Of a stretch of DNA of 64,000 bases, positions 9,663 through 21,000 are shown one piece after another. The position numbers were made by a program, and so were the translations under genes. Origin of the DNA: Aurantiochytrium sp. KH105 (lineage: Eukaryota > Sar > Bigyra > Thraustochytrida > Thraustochytriidae); NCBI GenBank assembly GCA_003116975.1, contig BGKB01000042.1:1-64000 (forward strand), written 5' to 3'. Every line of letters begins with the position of its first letter. The stretch's first letter is position 1. The notes under the pieces were generated by a model. It was not told the origin of the DNA. It made no database searches and worked only from the letters and a program-made list of their open reading frames with translations.

Positions 9663-11732
9663 ATGTTGCTGGCGGCGGCGGCGGCGGCGCGGCGGCGGTC
9701 CGCGGCGAAGGCGGCTCCGCTGCTGCGGAAGCGAGCCCTCTGCGGCGGGCGGGAGCAGCGCCAGGTGCGGCGCCAGCATGGACCCGCAGCAGAGGGTCAC
9801 CAGCGGCTTCGGCAGCGGCAGCAGCTGCAGCAGCTGCAGCAGCTGCAGCAGCAGCAGCAGCAACGAGAGCGCTGGCGGCGGCGAGGCCTCGCGGGGGCCG
9901 CGAGTGCGGGACTCGCAATCTGTTGTCTGACAAGCCTCGCATGGCAACAGAATGCGACGGCGGCGTGTCGAAATGCGAACGCTGATGCTGTCATCTTCAA
10001 CGATGATGATGGCGGGCTCGCGACGGCGAAGACCAATAGCATTCTCAGCAACAGCGGCAGTAGTAGTAGCAGTAGTAGTAGCAGCATGAGCAACACTAAT
10101 CAGAACGAAAAGTACAAGGAGAGGAGAAACAGCAGAGCGCAAGTGGCCCTCCTCGAGGACACGACCCAAATCTCCGGCAAACAACGCGCCGAGGCCCTCG
10201 TGGTGGATGGCGTACGCATTGCGCGCACGGTGAGCACCTTTTGTAGAATTGCGCTCTTGTACAAGTGGAGCAAAGTCCAGGCGCGACTTGCCGTCATGTT
10301 GGAGAGCGATAAAGGAGAAAAGGACAACGACAAGGAGACGGTGAGTCATCGCGAAAAGGCACATGCACGAGGCGCGCAGCTCGCGCTCGAACTGTGCCGC
10401 AAGAATGGCGGCGTCTTTGTCAAGTTCGGACAGCACGCCGCAAGTCTCAAGGGCGCCTTGCCGCGGCAATACATTGAAGCGTTGGGAACCTTACAAGACC
10501 GCGCACAAGCTCGCCCGCTCGCCGAGGTGATGGCCACCTTGGAAGAGGAGATTGGTGCAGAGGCCTTGCGCGACCTCGTAGCCCACGTGGACGAGGAAGC
10601 AGTCGGGTGCGCCTCCTTGGCGCAGGTGCATCGCGCCGAACTGCGAGATGGGCGCATCGTGGCGCTCAAGGTGCAGCATCGCGATCTTTTGCGCGTGCTG
10701 CGCAGCGATTTGCATCTTGTCAAATACCTGGACGCGGCAGCAGCCTGGCTGTTTGCCAACGAAGGATTTTCTCTGGCGTGGGCTGTTCGCGAATTCGAGG
10801 AGAACCTGACGAGGGAGCTCGACTTTCTCGAAGAAGCACAAAACTGCGAGCGGTCCGCAGGGTACTTTGCGCGTGACCCGCGACTCCGCGGCAAGGTGCG
10901 CGTGCCGGGCGTCCACTGGGAACTGACGACGCCGCGGCTGGTGTGCATGGACTACATCAAGGGAATCCCCATTGCCAAAGTGGATGAGCTTAAACGCGCA
11001 GGCGTGGAACCTTCGCGCGTGGCATCAATAGTGCTGGATGCCTTTGCAGCGATGATCTTCGAGTACGGTTTCGTGCACTGCGATCCTCATCCGGGTAACC
11101 TGTTGGTGTGTCCAGAGAGCGACTCGTCCAAGGAACTTTCGATTGCGCTTCTGGACCATGGCCTGTATCGCGACTTGGGGAGCAGGTTTCGCCGCGGGAA
11201 CTGTCAGTTGTGGGAGGCGATGATCTTGCAGGACCAGGCCGCGCTTCGCACAGCGTGTGAAGACATGGGCATGCCCTCGTTATGGGATTTGATGCCCTTT
11301 ATCTTTGTAAATCGTACGGTGGACACGCGAGCCACGCTGGGTGACCGCGCACGACTCACAAGTGCGGAGCTGCAAGAGATCAAGGATCGGCTGGGGATCG
11401 CGGACCTCGGTCTTGCCAGCGTCGGGAGCCTCGCAGACAAGCTTCCCGACGATATGGTGCTTGTGCTCAAGACCATGCATTTGGTCAAGGACCTAAATGA
11501 TATGCTTGGCGGGAGCAACCGGAATCGTTTTCTTGTGTATGCCAAGGCGGCCGTTCGCGGGGATGATGCAGGGATGGCGCCGTACACGTTGCGTTGGAGT
11601 CTCTTTCAGGCTCGCTTTTACCTGAACGAGGCTCGTACTCGCGCGTGGCTTGACGCCTCGGGCCCTTCTTCGCAGGCTGAGCCCGTGCAGCAAAGCCTAT
11701 CGGCCGTCATGTCCGAGTCTTTTGACCCATAG
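9663..11732 (+). CDS. ABC1/UbiB-family atypical kinase, ADCK1-type
   Basis: 689 residues; the ATG at 9663 is the first in frame, since the frame upstream opens with TTG. The N-terminus (MLLAAAAAARRRS...) is Ala/Arg-rich without acidic residues and looks like a mitochondrial presequence. A CAG-encoded Gln/Leu tract and a hydrophobic stretch (~85-100) follow. Kinase-like hallmarks are in order: KFGQ (family KxGQ, ~residue 251), GCASLAQVHRAEL (Ala-rich loop, ~315), VALKVQ (~332), ELDFLEEAQN, VCMDYIKGIPI, FVHCDPHPGN (~470) and LLDHGLY (~497). The DHGLY form and the following CQLWEAMI resemble ADCK1 rather than the ubiquinone-linked ADCK3/Coq8 group. Family members are mitochondrial. ADCK1 has been tied to inner-membrane and cristae homeostasis; this gene's exact role is not shown. 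Confidence 0.88.
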   Translation: MLLAAAAAARRRSAAKAAPLLRKRALCGGREQRQVRRQHGPAAEGHQRLRQRQQLQQLQQLQQQQQQRERWRRRGLAGAASAGLAICCLTSLAWQQNATAACRNANADAVIFNDDDGGLATAKTNSILSNSGSSSSSSSSSMSNTNQNEKYKERRNSRAQVALLEDTTQISGKQRAEALVVDGVRIARTVSTFCRIALLYKWSKVQARLAVMLESDKGEKDNDKETVSHREKAHARGAQLALELCRKNGGVFVKFGQHAASLKGALPRQYIEALGTLQDRAQARPLAEVMATLEEEIGAEALRDLVAHVDEEAVGCASLAQVHRAELRDGRIVALKVQHRDLLRVLRSDLHLVKYLDAAAAWLFANEGFSLAWAVREFEENLTRELDFLEEAQNCERSAGYFARDPRLRGKVRVPGVHWELTTPRLVCMDYIKGIPIAKVDELKRAGVEPSRVASIVLDAFAAMIFEYGFVHCDPHPGNLLVCPESDSSKELSIALLDHGLYRDLGSRFRRGNCQLWEAMILQDQAALRTACEDMGMPSLWDLMPFIFVNRTVDTRATLGDRARLTSAELQEIKDRLGIADLGLASVGSLADKLPDDMVLVLKTMHLVKDLNDMLGGSNRNRFLVYAKAAVRGDDAGMAPYTLRWSLFQARFYLNEARTRAWLDASGPSSQAEPVQQSLSAVMSESFDP
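9822..9864 (+). repeat. CAG/CTG trinucleotide tract inside the ADCK1-like gene
   Basis: CAGCTGCAG units followed by pure CAG copies encode a Gln/Leu stretch near residues 54-67, between the putative presequence and the kinase-like domain. It lies in a linker, so length variation is likely tolerated. Confidence 0.9.
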
Positions 11733-14700
11733 TTGCGAGCTGTCATCGAATTTTCCTCGCCACTGACATGGCCAGTTACTAATCGTTATTAGCAACGCAA
11801 AGTGGACAACTTTTCCCCTTTTCAGTCGCCTGTGTTGATTGCACTCATCGATAGGCTAGCGTTTTTTGGAAAAAAAAAAAGAGGCCACACAAGGTATAGA
11901 AGGCTTACTCCCCTCTTCATTCACTTTGATGAGTGAAAGAAGAACAAAAGTAAGATGAACAGATACTCTGGTCCAAAGCGGCAGCAAATGGTGGCATGAT
12001 GCACACCTTTTCATTCGGTCTGGCTACCATTCTCATGTATTTTCTCGCAGTTGCCGCACAACAAAATTTTCGTTCATCCAGTGCATCGCTCAAGCTGCGT
12101 ATATATCCATCCCGGTCAGCATGCGATGTGCATCTTTCGTACTTTCTAGAAAAGCAGAACAGAAAGAAGAAAAAATAGGAACTTTGTTTGGGCCTGGTTC
12201 ATCCGTCAATCAAGGAAAGCGAGCTCTATCCGGACGCGACAACTTGAGAGACCTTGAACTTTTTCCTCTCAGTCAGGAAGACCATTTCGATCGACGCACA
12301 ACGAAACGCTTTTACTAACCATGGTAACTGTAAATTCAAGTCTTTCTTCCTTTATTCCAAGTCCCGTTCGCCATCAACAAGTGCAACGCAAATCAAGTAC
12401 GTTATCAAGTCGATTCGACTCACTGTCAAGTCACGTAGTCGATCGAGTGTTTGTAGCGCGTATGCCATCCCAAGAATGAATCCCAACCACTTTTTCCTCT
12501 GGACGCTTTTGACGAGCCACGGCCGTGGAGGCTGCGCCCATCCTTTTTATTCTATACCTCCTTGGGCCGATCGGATTTGCAGAAGGTTCTTTCTTGATGA
12601 GCCGGGCAGCCTGACTCCTCGTTTCAGTAGCCAGTAGCAGTACCATACCTCTGTTTCTTGTCCGTGTTCGTTGTGCAACACGCGTCCCGGGCGCCGCTCG
12701 CATGGCATGCGCATGGCATGCGCATCGCATCTTCCTGCACGAGAGTGGTTGCTCTCCGTCCTTTCAGCACGTGCCGCAGCGGTATGGGCATCGGCAGCGG
12801 CGCGGCTGGGGCGGGCAGGCTCGTTTGCGTGTGCTCCAAGCTCCGTCAAGTGCAGAGGTCGCGCCCGCGGAAGGTAGCGCACACACACACACTCTCACAC
12901 ACACCCATGCGGAGCTTCAAGTTCAAGTTTTTTGCTGGCAGGGCAAAAATACACACTTGGCCGCGCGCTGCGCACACCAACACTGGCCGCGGCAGCGGCA
13001 GCGGCCGCGCTGTTGCGCAGCTCAAGTCCACTGTCAATCCTTCCCTTTCTCACTTCTTTCGCCTTCCTTCCCTTCCCGTTCCGCTCGCGACCGAAGAGTG
13101 CGCCAAGCTAGCTAGCTCCGCGCAGCTTTGTGTCCCGCTGCTGCGGGGGGCTGAAGCGGAAGAGAGAGAGAGTCGGGAGGGCCTGGGCCGGAGCCGCGCG
13201 CCCCCACATCCAACCCGCAGCCGCGGATTGACTGCCTGCCTCCTTGGTCTTTCTGCTCGCCTTCGGTCTTGGCGCCCTGCCTCGGTTTGGCGGCGCGGCT
13301 TCCGTCGTGCGTACGTCCCCGGGGCTGGCGGTGAGGCTCGGCAGGCGAACGCTTGCCAGCAGGCTAGCCATGGCCGGGATGCAGCATGCGGAAAAAGAAG
13401 GTCCGCCTGCGTCGGCAGCTGGCCGCTGCGGGCCCGGGCGAGGCTGGGCTGATTCCTCTTCCCTTATAGAAAGGCAGCAGCGAGAAAACAAAAGCATCAG
13501 TGGCAGCAACTACCAAAGAAGCTCGGCATCGTTGGCCGATTTTCGCGCCGCCGGGACACAAAGCCATGCAAAATCCGCCAGGGGGAACTCGAGTGGCAGG
13601 GTGTTGAGCTGTTTCGCTGCACTGCGCTGCGTTGCCTTGCGTTGCGTTGCCTCGCGTTGCGTTGCCTCGCTTCGCCTCGCTTCGCCTCGCGTCGACCCGG
13701 CTTCGCCACGGCCGCCGGCGTTTGTAGACGCCGATGTCGAATGAACGAATGAACGAATGAATGAATGAATGAATGAATGAATGAATGAACGAATGAACGA
13801 ATGAACGAATGAACGAATGAATGCCAGCCTGCCGCGCAGCTGCTCGCTCGCCTCCGCCCGCCGAGCTCCTTCGCCGCCGCCTCATCGGCCAGCCATGCCA
13901 TCATCATTTTACGCACAGACAGCAGAGCAAAGCAGAGCAGAGCAGAGCAGAGCGCCCCCGGGGCACTAACAAGCAGGGAATGAATGACTTGACTGCGATG
14001 CGGGAAGGCGTGGGACGCGCGAGGCTCAAGGGACTCGGCACGGAGAGAGGGAGGAGGGAGGGCAGGGCAGGGCAGGGCGCGGCCGTGCTGGACGAGGAGG
14101 GAGGAGGCCGCGAGGTCCATCCGCACCGTGCACGCAGGGCTGCAGAGGCTGCCTTGGCCTTTCGCGTCTCTCGCTGCTCCGTGCCGCACCGCTGGCGCAC
14201 CCTCGATTCAGGTCCCGCCTGCCGCGCCGCCACCGCTCGTGTCGCGAGCACGCGCCGGCGCAGGAAGCAGAGACACGCGTGGTCTTCACTCCTTTCTGCT
14301 GGCAGTGGCTGCGTTGAGCTGCCCCAAGTTGGTCCGCGGCTGTGGCCGCACCGACCACGACCACGATAGCAAGTTGTATCTTTCTTCGCGCTCCTTCCGG
14401 GGCTGCCGCAGCCGACCGCACTCTAGCTAAGCTGCAGCTGCGTCCATTCCATTCCTTTCTGCTTCGACGGCACGCCATCAAAGGCATCGGCGCCGCGGAG
14501 CTTTACGGATTCAGGACACCGCGGCAGCAATCATCGTGACGGTTGCCGCCAGTGCGTAGGTAGTCGAAGGCCGCTCACGCACTTGCTCACTGCCAGCTGC
14601 AGCTTGGCTTGGCTAGTTCCTGCTTGCCCCAGCAGTGGCAGCACGGATTGGATGGCTCAAGAGGCCAGGCCGCTGAGCCACCCACCTTGGCCAGCCAGTT

Positions 14701-15060
14701 GCACTGGCAGTGGCAAGCAGGCAGGCTGGTGCGAGAACTGCTGAATGACAAAAAGGATCAACCAAGCCGCAGCCGTCCAAAAACTTGAATCCCTTGCAAC
14801 GCAGACCCTCCTTGCTTGCTTTTTCATTCTTTCTTTACGTCACCGCCGCACCGGCAACTTGACGCGGCGAAGGACCCCCCCCTGCTCGCCCCAATAGGCG
14901 CCCGGCTACCGCACGACCTAGGGCCGAGCCCCGCGCGAGCCGCGCGTGCGTCCCCAGTCGGTCCGGCGAGGGGCGGAGAGGGGACGCAGCCGCGCACGTC
15001 CCCTCTGGCGCCTCCGCTGAGGGACGTGCCGGGAGACCCTGCGAGGGACAGCCGCCCTCA
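11733..15060. other. Gene-poor region downstream of the ADCK1-like gene
   Basis: An A-run near 11870-11880 probably marks the ADCK1-like 3' end. From about 12.6 kb the sequence becomes very GC-rich with short repeats: CA near 12880-12905, GAATGAAC/GAAT at 13738-13823, AGAGC near 13923-13952. No open frame with codon-like structure or a recognisable domain was found on either strand, and most long frames are translations of simple repeats. It may hold UTRs or non-coding transcripts, but nothing specific can be supported. Confidence 0.45.
13738..13823. repeat. (GAAT)n/(GAATGAAC)n microsatellite
   Basis: A central run of GAAT copies is flanked by GAAC-interrupted copies on both sides. It translates to FIHSFIHS-type frames on the minus strand that are not genes. 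Confidence 0.95.
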
Positions 15061-15086
15061 CATGTGAGAGGCCGCGACCGCGCGTA

Positions 15087-15232
15087 TAGCCGACTTGCCG
15101 CGGCCGCGAGCAAGTGGCGCCGCGCGGATAGCATACTTGTCGCAACGGCAGTGAGCGCCGAGTTCGGTTAGCTGACTTGCGCACGCGCGGCGGGGGCTTT
15201 TTCGACTTGCACGCGCTCTCAGCCCTACTTGC
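15087..15232 (+). promoter_or_regulatory. Phased array of TAGCNNACTTGY elements
   Basis: Three copies of TAGC-NN-ACTTG(C/T) begin at 15087, 15129 and 15169, so they are spaced 42 and 40 bp, about four helical turns. Three further core sites lie in the same 146 bp: GCAAGT at 15110 and ACTTGC at 15205 and 15227. Such regular spacing on one strand suggests protein binding sites. The assignment to WNK, almost 2.9 kb downstream, is only by position. Confidence 0.35.
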
Positions 15233-17343
15233 GGCGCAAACCGTGCCAGTCGAGTATAATTTCGTTGACACACTGGAAGCGAGCGGCCAAGCGACGCGAC
15301 AACGACACCAACGAAACAGAAAAAAAAAGGGGAAACAAGTAAGAAAGAAAGAAGTTGGAAAGGTTCTCTTGCGCATTCCCGTACTTGCACTTTGTTTATA
15401 AATTATTTGCACACTGACAGCTGCACCTGCAGCCTGACTGTCGGATCGATCGCCGTTGATGCCGGTCGCATGCATGCATGGCCGACCGATCAACGCTCGC
15501 TCGCACGAACGCGAACGACTCGGAGAAGCAGCAGCTAGCTGCAGCTAGCTGCAGCTGCAGCCCGAAAGAACCGAGATGTACATACGTACGTACGTACGGT
15601 CGGTCGTGCATTCGACCGATCGATGATCCTCGTGCGACTGAGACAGGCTGTCTGAAGGAAAAGGAGGCCGGGTTTTCGAGCCGTCCTGCGCGCTTCGCTT
15701 GCTGTTGCCTGCATCTTCAGTTGCCATGGTTGGTTGAGAGAGGAACCACGTAAAAAGTCACGCAGTAACGAACCTACCAACCATGTGGTAGCGAGTGCTT
15801 GCTTGTGTGCTTGCTTGCGTGCTTGCGTGCTTGCGTCAACCTCTCCATTGGGCATACAACGGTGCCTGGCCGACTGGCCGCCGTAGCCAGCCTCCCCGCG
15901 AGGCGTGCCTCTCTCCCCTCGCCTGGCCTGGCCTGCTGTCGTGGTCTGCTCCCTCCCTCGCTGCAGTCACATCGTGGAACCCATCCACCGGCGAGGGTTA
16001 TCGCGGGCACGGTCAGCTGGCTCAGCACTGCCCGCCCCGTATGTGAACATCCGTCCTTGCGAGTGCGTACGTGTGCCATGGCAGGCGCATAAGACAGACA
16101 GTTATTGGTGGCGGGCGCGGTATGGAGGCTGTATGCATGCGTCCAGTGCCAGTAAAAAGTAAACTAATCAAGTTATGACTTGCTCGGTTGGTTCTTCTGG
16201 CTGCTGCTGCTGCTGCCTGTTTTCAGCCTCCGCGACGCCTCGCGCTTGTCTCCCCCGCCGCCGGCGAGTCATCCTGCCGCCGCGCCTTCTTCACAAGTAG
16301 GAGCACGAAACAAGCGAAACAAACGAACGATGCGGTGCGCCTGAGCCGAGCGGCGGCAGGCGGCTGCTTCGGGATGGAGAGGGGCAGGCGAAGGAGGCGG
16401 CGGGGGCGTCCGGGAGAGACAGCGCGCGCCGGGCCCCTCTGGCGCTCCCACTCGCGCGCCGCGTCTGTCTGCGGGGCCACGTCCCCTCTCTCTCACACTC
16501 CCACTCCCTCCGCCCCCCTTTCCCCCTTCCCTCCCTCCCTGCTACGCTCTTCTTCTCCTTCCCTCCTTTTTTCTTTCCTTTCCCCGCTCCCCTGCTTTCC
16601 CCCCCCCTGCCTCGCCCCGCCGCCGCGCGCAGTGGGACGGGGCGCACGCGTCCCGTGGAGCCGAGCCGAGTCGCGGCGGGGCGAGTCGAGCCGAGCCGAG
16701 CCGCGTCGAGTAGAGAGAGAGAGACGCCCAGCTGGCTGGCCGGCCAGCTGGCTGGCTGTGCGAGTGCGAGAGGTCGACTTGCGGCCGGCGCGCGGCAAGT
16801 GGAGCTCTGCGCGTGCCAAGTGGGCGTTGAGCTTGCAAGAGAAAGAATCGAAAGAATCGGGGTTGAGCGGGGCGAAGAAGGCGGGCGAGGCGGGCAGACC
16901 CGCTCCGCCTGCGCCCGACCGAGCGTCGCATCGGCATGCGCGAAGGCTAGCAGGCTCGCAGGCGGGCAGGCACGCAGGCAGACGGGCAGACGCGCGAGCC
17001 GCGGAGACGGTCTCGGCTCTCGCTCGGCGGGCCGGACAGCGCGCAGGCACGGAGAGAACGCGCGAGCGAGAGAACTCGCGAGCTCAGGCCACCGCTCTCG
17101 CCAAGCGCGCCTAGAAAAACAAAGAGCACAACGCCAAGAAAGCAACCCTCCGCAAGTGCCATTTGCAAGTGGCCGAAGTCAAAGCTTGCGAGTACGTAAG
17201 TCACACAAGAGCAAAAGAGCAACCAGCGACAGCGCGCTCTCTCTCCCTCTCTCTCTTGGCACGCTCTCGCCCCGAGAGCGTGGCGAGTCCGGCTCATCGA
17301 TCGAACAGATCAACAACGCCCGCAAGCAGCGCAGAGCTCGAGC

Positions 17344-17386
17344 GGAAAGGAAAGGAAAGGAAAGGAAAGGAAAGGAAAGGAAAGGA
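17344..17386. repeat. (GGAAA)n microsatellite
   Basis: About eight and a half copies of the pentanucleotide GGAAA in the WNK 5' flank. Confidence 0.95.
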
Positions 17387-18096
17387 CGCGAGGCAGGCAC
17401 AAGCAGCAGGTGCAGAAAAGGCAACGCACTGCCGGGAGAGCGAAGCCCAAGCGACACTTCGATCAGGAAATCGCTCGATCGCATCTCAGTCGATCAATCA
17501 GTCAATCAATCAATCCTCCTGGCTGGCCGATCGATCGACTGATTGATCGATTGATTGATCGATCGCCCCCTCCCTCCTCCCTCCTCCCTCCTCCCTCCCC
17601 TCTCCCCTCTCCCTCTGCGCGTCTGTCTCAAGTTCCTGCTCTTTCTTTCTTCTTCCTCCCGCGAGCGTGCGTGCGAGCGTGCCTGGGAGAGAGAGGCAGA
17701 GAGAGAGGAGAGAAAGAAGGGGGGGAAAGAAGGAGAGAAGGAAAGAAAAGAAGGAAAGAAGGAAGAGGAGGCGCCGGAGCCGACGCCTGCTCGAGGCAGA
17801 GCCGCGCGTGGCCCGGCCCGGCCTCGCCTCGGCGCGAGCAGAACCGCCTCGCCTCGCGCCCCGGAGCAAGACGCCGCCCGCCAGCGCGAGCGAGACGCCG
17901 AGCGCGAGAGGCAGGGCGCGCGACGCGGGAGGGTGTCTCCACCAACCCCCGTGCTGACCGCTCGCGGCCTCGCTGCGCTGCCGCGCGCTGCCTCGCAGCA
18001 GCAGCAGCAGCAGCAGCCGCAGCAGCTCGAGGAGCGGGCATCGGCGCCGTCTCCGCCTTGGCCTGCGCCCCTTCGTCTCCGCCTCCTCGCCGCGCC

Positions 18097-21000
18097 ATGA
18101 CGAACGTCGCGCCCTGCGTGGAGAACCCGGTGGAGCCGCCCCTCGCGACACCCGCCGTGCCCACCATGGACGCCGAGACCGCCGCCGCCGCCGAGGAGGC
18201 GCGCTGCCGCAGACCCGCCGCGTCCCCGCCCGCATCACCAACGCAATCGCCCCTGCACGCACCCGCTTCCTCCTGCTCCTCTTCCTCCTCGACCTCGACC
18301 GCCGCCAACGCCGTCGCGCCCAGCGCCCTCCTGACGCGAGCGGCGGCGCACGCGCACGCGCACGCGCATCGCCTCCCGCGCAGCTTCGACGAGAGCGATA
18401 ACGCAGGTTGGAGCCCGGCGCAGACTCACGCCCAGACAGCAGGCGCCGCACCAGGGCATACCCGCACGCGCTCCAACTCCTCGCCCGTGAAATACGAAGG
18501 CCTCGGCGCGCAGCGGCAGCATGTCGAATACGAAAGCTACGAAGACGCCGAAGACGAAGGAAACATGCACTACGACGAGGACGAGGACGAGGACGACGAC
18601 GACGAAGACCTCTCCAGTGGCGGCAAGCGAAACAAAAAGGTCGTCGAGTCCTCGCCCAAGGGCCGCTACGTCCGCTTTAACGATCTCCTTGGCGAGGGAT
18701 CCTTCAAGCGCGTGTACCGCGCCTGGGACTCCAACAAAGGCCGCGAGGTCGCCTGGAACACTGTCAGCTTCGACTCGTCCGCCTCCAGCTCCGGCGGCGC
18801 GCGCCGCGTCATCCAGGAAATGCAAATCCTCCAGACTCTCAAGCACGACAAAATCATCAAGTTCTGGGGGTCCTGGCTCAATCACAAGAAAATGACAGTC
18901 GTATTCATCACCGAACTCATCTCCAGCGGCACTCTACAGGATTTTATCCAGGACCGACCTGTCTGCCTCAACGTCCTTAAGCGCTGGTGCCGCGACATCC
19001 TCGATGCGCTCGTTTACCTGCACGGCCATCAGCCCCCCATCATCCATCGCGACATCAAATGCGAAAATGTCTTCATCAACGGCTGCACCGGCGACCTTCG
19101 CATCGGCGATCTCGGCCTTGCCTCCTGGCGACGCGACAATCTGCGCAAGCAGAGCATCCTTGGCACGCCAGAGTACATGGCGCCAGAGCTTTACGACGAG
19201 CACTATGATGAAAAGGTTGACATTTACGCCTTTGGTATGTGCGTCATGGAAATGGTTGTCAAGGAGTCGCCATACAGCGAGTGCGACAGCGCCGGCCAGA
19301 TCTTTCGCAAGGTCACGCGCGGAGAACTCCCAGCAGCCTTTTCGCGTATCACCTACGAACCCCTCATCCGCTTCATCGGCAAGTGCATCCGCCAGCCCGA
19401 CGAGGGCGCAAGCCGCCCTTCTGCCTCAGAGCTTTTGCAAGACGAGTTCTTGCAAGAGCAGGACTCCGACGAGGGTCTCGACTGCGCCACATTTGTATTT
19501 GCTTCACCCGACGACGAGGCTGAACATACGCCAAGCGTGCCTCCCACCCCGCCCCTCGTTGCTCACAAAGAAACAGAAGAACTGGCGCCTTCACGCCCTC
19601 CCGGAACGTTGGAGCGCTTCAACTCGGAAGCCACCGAAAGTCTACCCATGAGTGACTCCGCCAGTGCCGCCAGCGTGAGACTCGATGGCGACGCAGTCGT
19701 CGTTTTGGAAATGGAGGAAGAGGCCGTACCTGACGATCATCAGCACCATGTGGAGCAACAACACGTTCCTCAGGACGCCACCGAACCATCATCCTCCCCA
19801 GTGCAGCAGCAGCCGCAGCAGCCGCAACAACCTCAACATCATCAGCAACCCCAGCAACAGCTGCAGCAATCTCAACATTATCAGCAACCCCAGCAGCAGC
19901 AACCTGCACAGGTCGCGCGCCAAGACGCGGATCCTCTCGTTCGCCTTGCCAGCACGCCTCCGATCCCCATCGAAGGTGCCACCCTGCATCATCACAACAA
20001 CCAGCACAATCAGGCCCTCGCCTCTGGACATCCACAAAGACCATACGTGGCAGCCCATCATGATTTCCCTCCCTCTTGCGCGCTTGCCACGCACGGGGAC
20101 GGCACTGCCTCGCCATTGTCGTACTCGTCTGGCAGCACCTTTCTCAGCATGGAGCACAGCGCAGGGTCTGATCCACTGGCCATTTCGTTTGACGGCCAGA
20201 CAGTGCTGGCGCCGCCAGCCGTGTCTACCGGGACAGGCGCCCCCGTCGCCGGCCACAGGCTCTCGAGCCTTAGCTCGCCGCCACGCACCGGCGCACACAT
20301 CCCCTTGCATCCCACCTCGTCGGATCCTCTCGCACATGCTGGACACCAACATGGAACCAGCGTTTCTGGCACGACAATGCCCGGACCGTACAACTCCGAT
20401 CACAGCGCGATCCTCGCTGACCAAGCCGTACGCTCTTCGTCTACGGGAGAACTACCGCTTCCCAGCGAGTCAGGTTACCCGGTCGAGATGCGCTCGCGCC
20501 GCGACTCGGACTGGCTTTGTTCGGCGCACCCGAGCGAGACCATTCCCAACAGCATCCAGGTGGTGCTGACCATTCGTGTCGAGGGCAAGCGCCAACGCAT
20601 TGAGTTCGCCTTCGATCTCACCGAGTCCCCCTCCGAGACCGTTTGCGAAATGGTTCGAGAGGGCGCACTCCCGTCCAACATGCCCGAAAGCGAGCTCAAG
20701 GTTCTCACCTCGCAGCTCGAGCACTTTCGCACCAAGTTCTCCCAGGCGGGGTCTACTGCTCGGCACAGCACCTTTCGCGATCGCTCTTCAAGCTCCACTT
20801 CTCTGGCCTCGGGCTCGTCCGGATCCTCTGCAGATCAGGACGAGGCCCTTCGCGAAGACCTTCGACGCAAGGCGCGCGAGCGCATCGCCGCTGAAAAGGA
20901 GCAGGAGCGCAAACGCTGCCAAGCCGAGATTGAAGACTTGGAGCGCAAGCTCAAGGAGCCCTTTTTTATGGAGTCTGCGGGCCTCCTCAATTCGAATGCA

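Larger units (their letters stand above)
15061..18096. promoter_or_regulatory. Long 5' flank of the WNK kinase gene
   Basis: About 3 kb of GC-rich, gene-free sequence immediately upstream of WNK. It holds an array of ACTTGC/GCAAGT elements (15087-15232), further GCAAGT copies at about 16794, 17152 and 17164, a TTGC/GTGC run near 15795-15835, a GGAAA pentanucleotide run (17344-17386), GATC/GATT palindromic repeats (17485-17565) and polypurine tracts (17690-17770). The in-frame extension of WNK through 17410-18096 has no ATG, so this is taken as promoter and 5' UTR. Confidence 0.45.

Noticed and set aside
11996-12178. 60-codon plus-strand frame starting MMHTFSFGLATILMYFLAV, signal-peptide-like
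   Set aside because: It ends in a Lys run from an A-rich stretch and has no conserved mature part; a chance hydrophobic start is more likely.
12431-12888. Minus-strand frames containing SQAARLIKKEPSANPIG
   Set aside because: It has a codon-like look over about 60 residues, but there is no family match, no clear splice sites and the upstream part is repeat sequence.
17410-18096. N-terminal extension of the WNK protein
   Set aside because: The frame is open but opens at GTG and holds no ATG before 18097; it translates microsatellites and polypurine tracts.
18700-18760. Suspected loss of the catalytic lysine in the WNK kinase
   Set aside because: The Lys in GEGSFK has the exact 17-residue spacing to the VAWN position that WNK1 Lys233 has to Cys250, so the WNK-type lysine is present.
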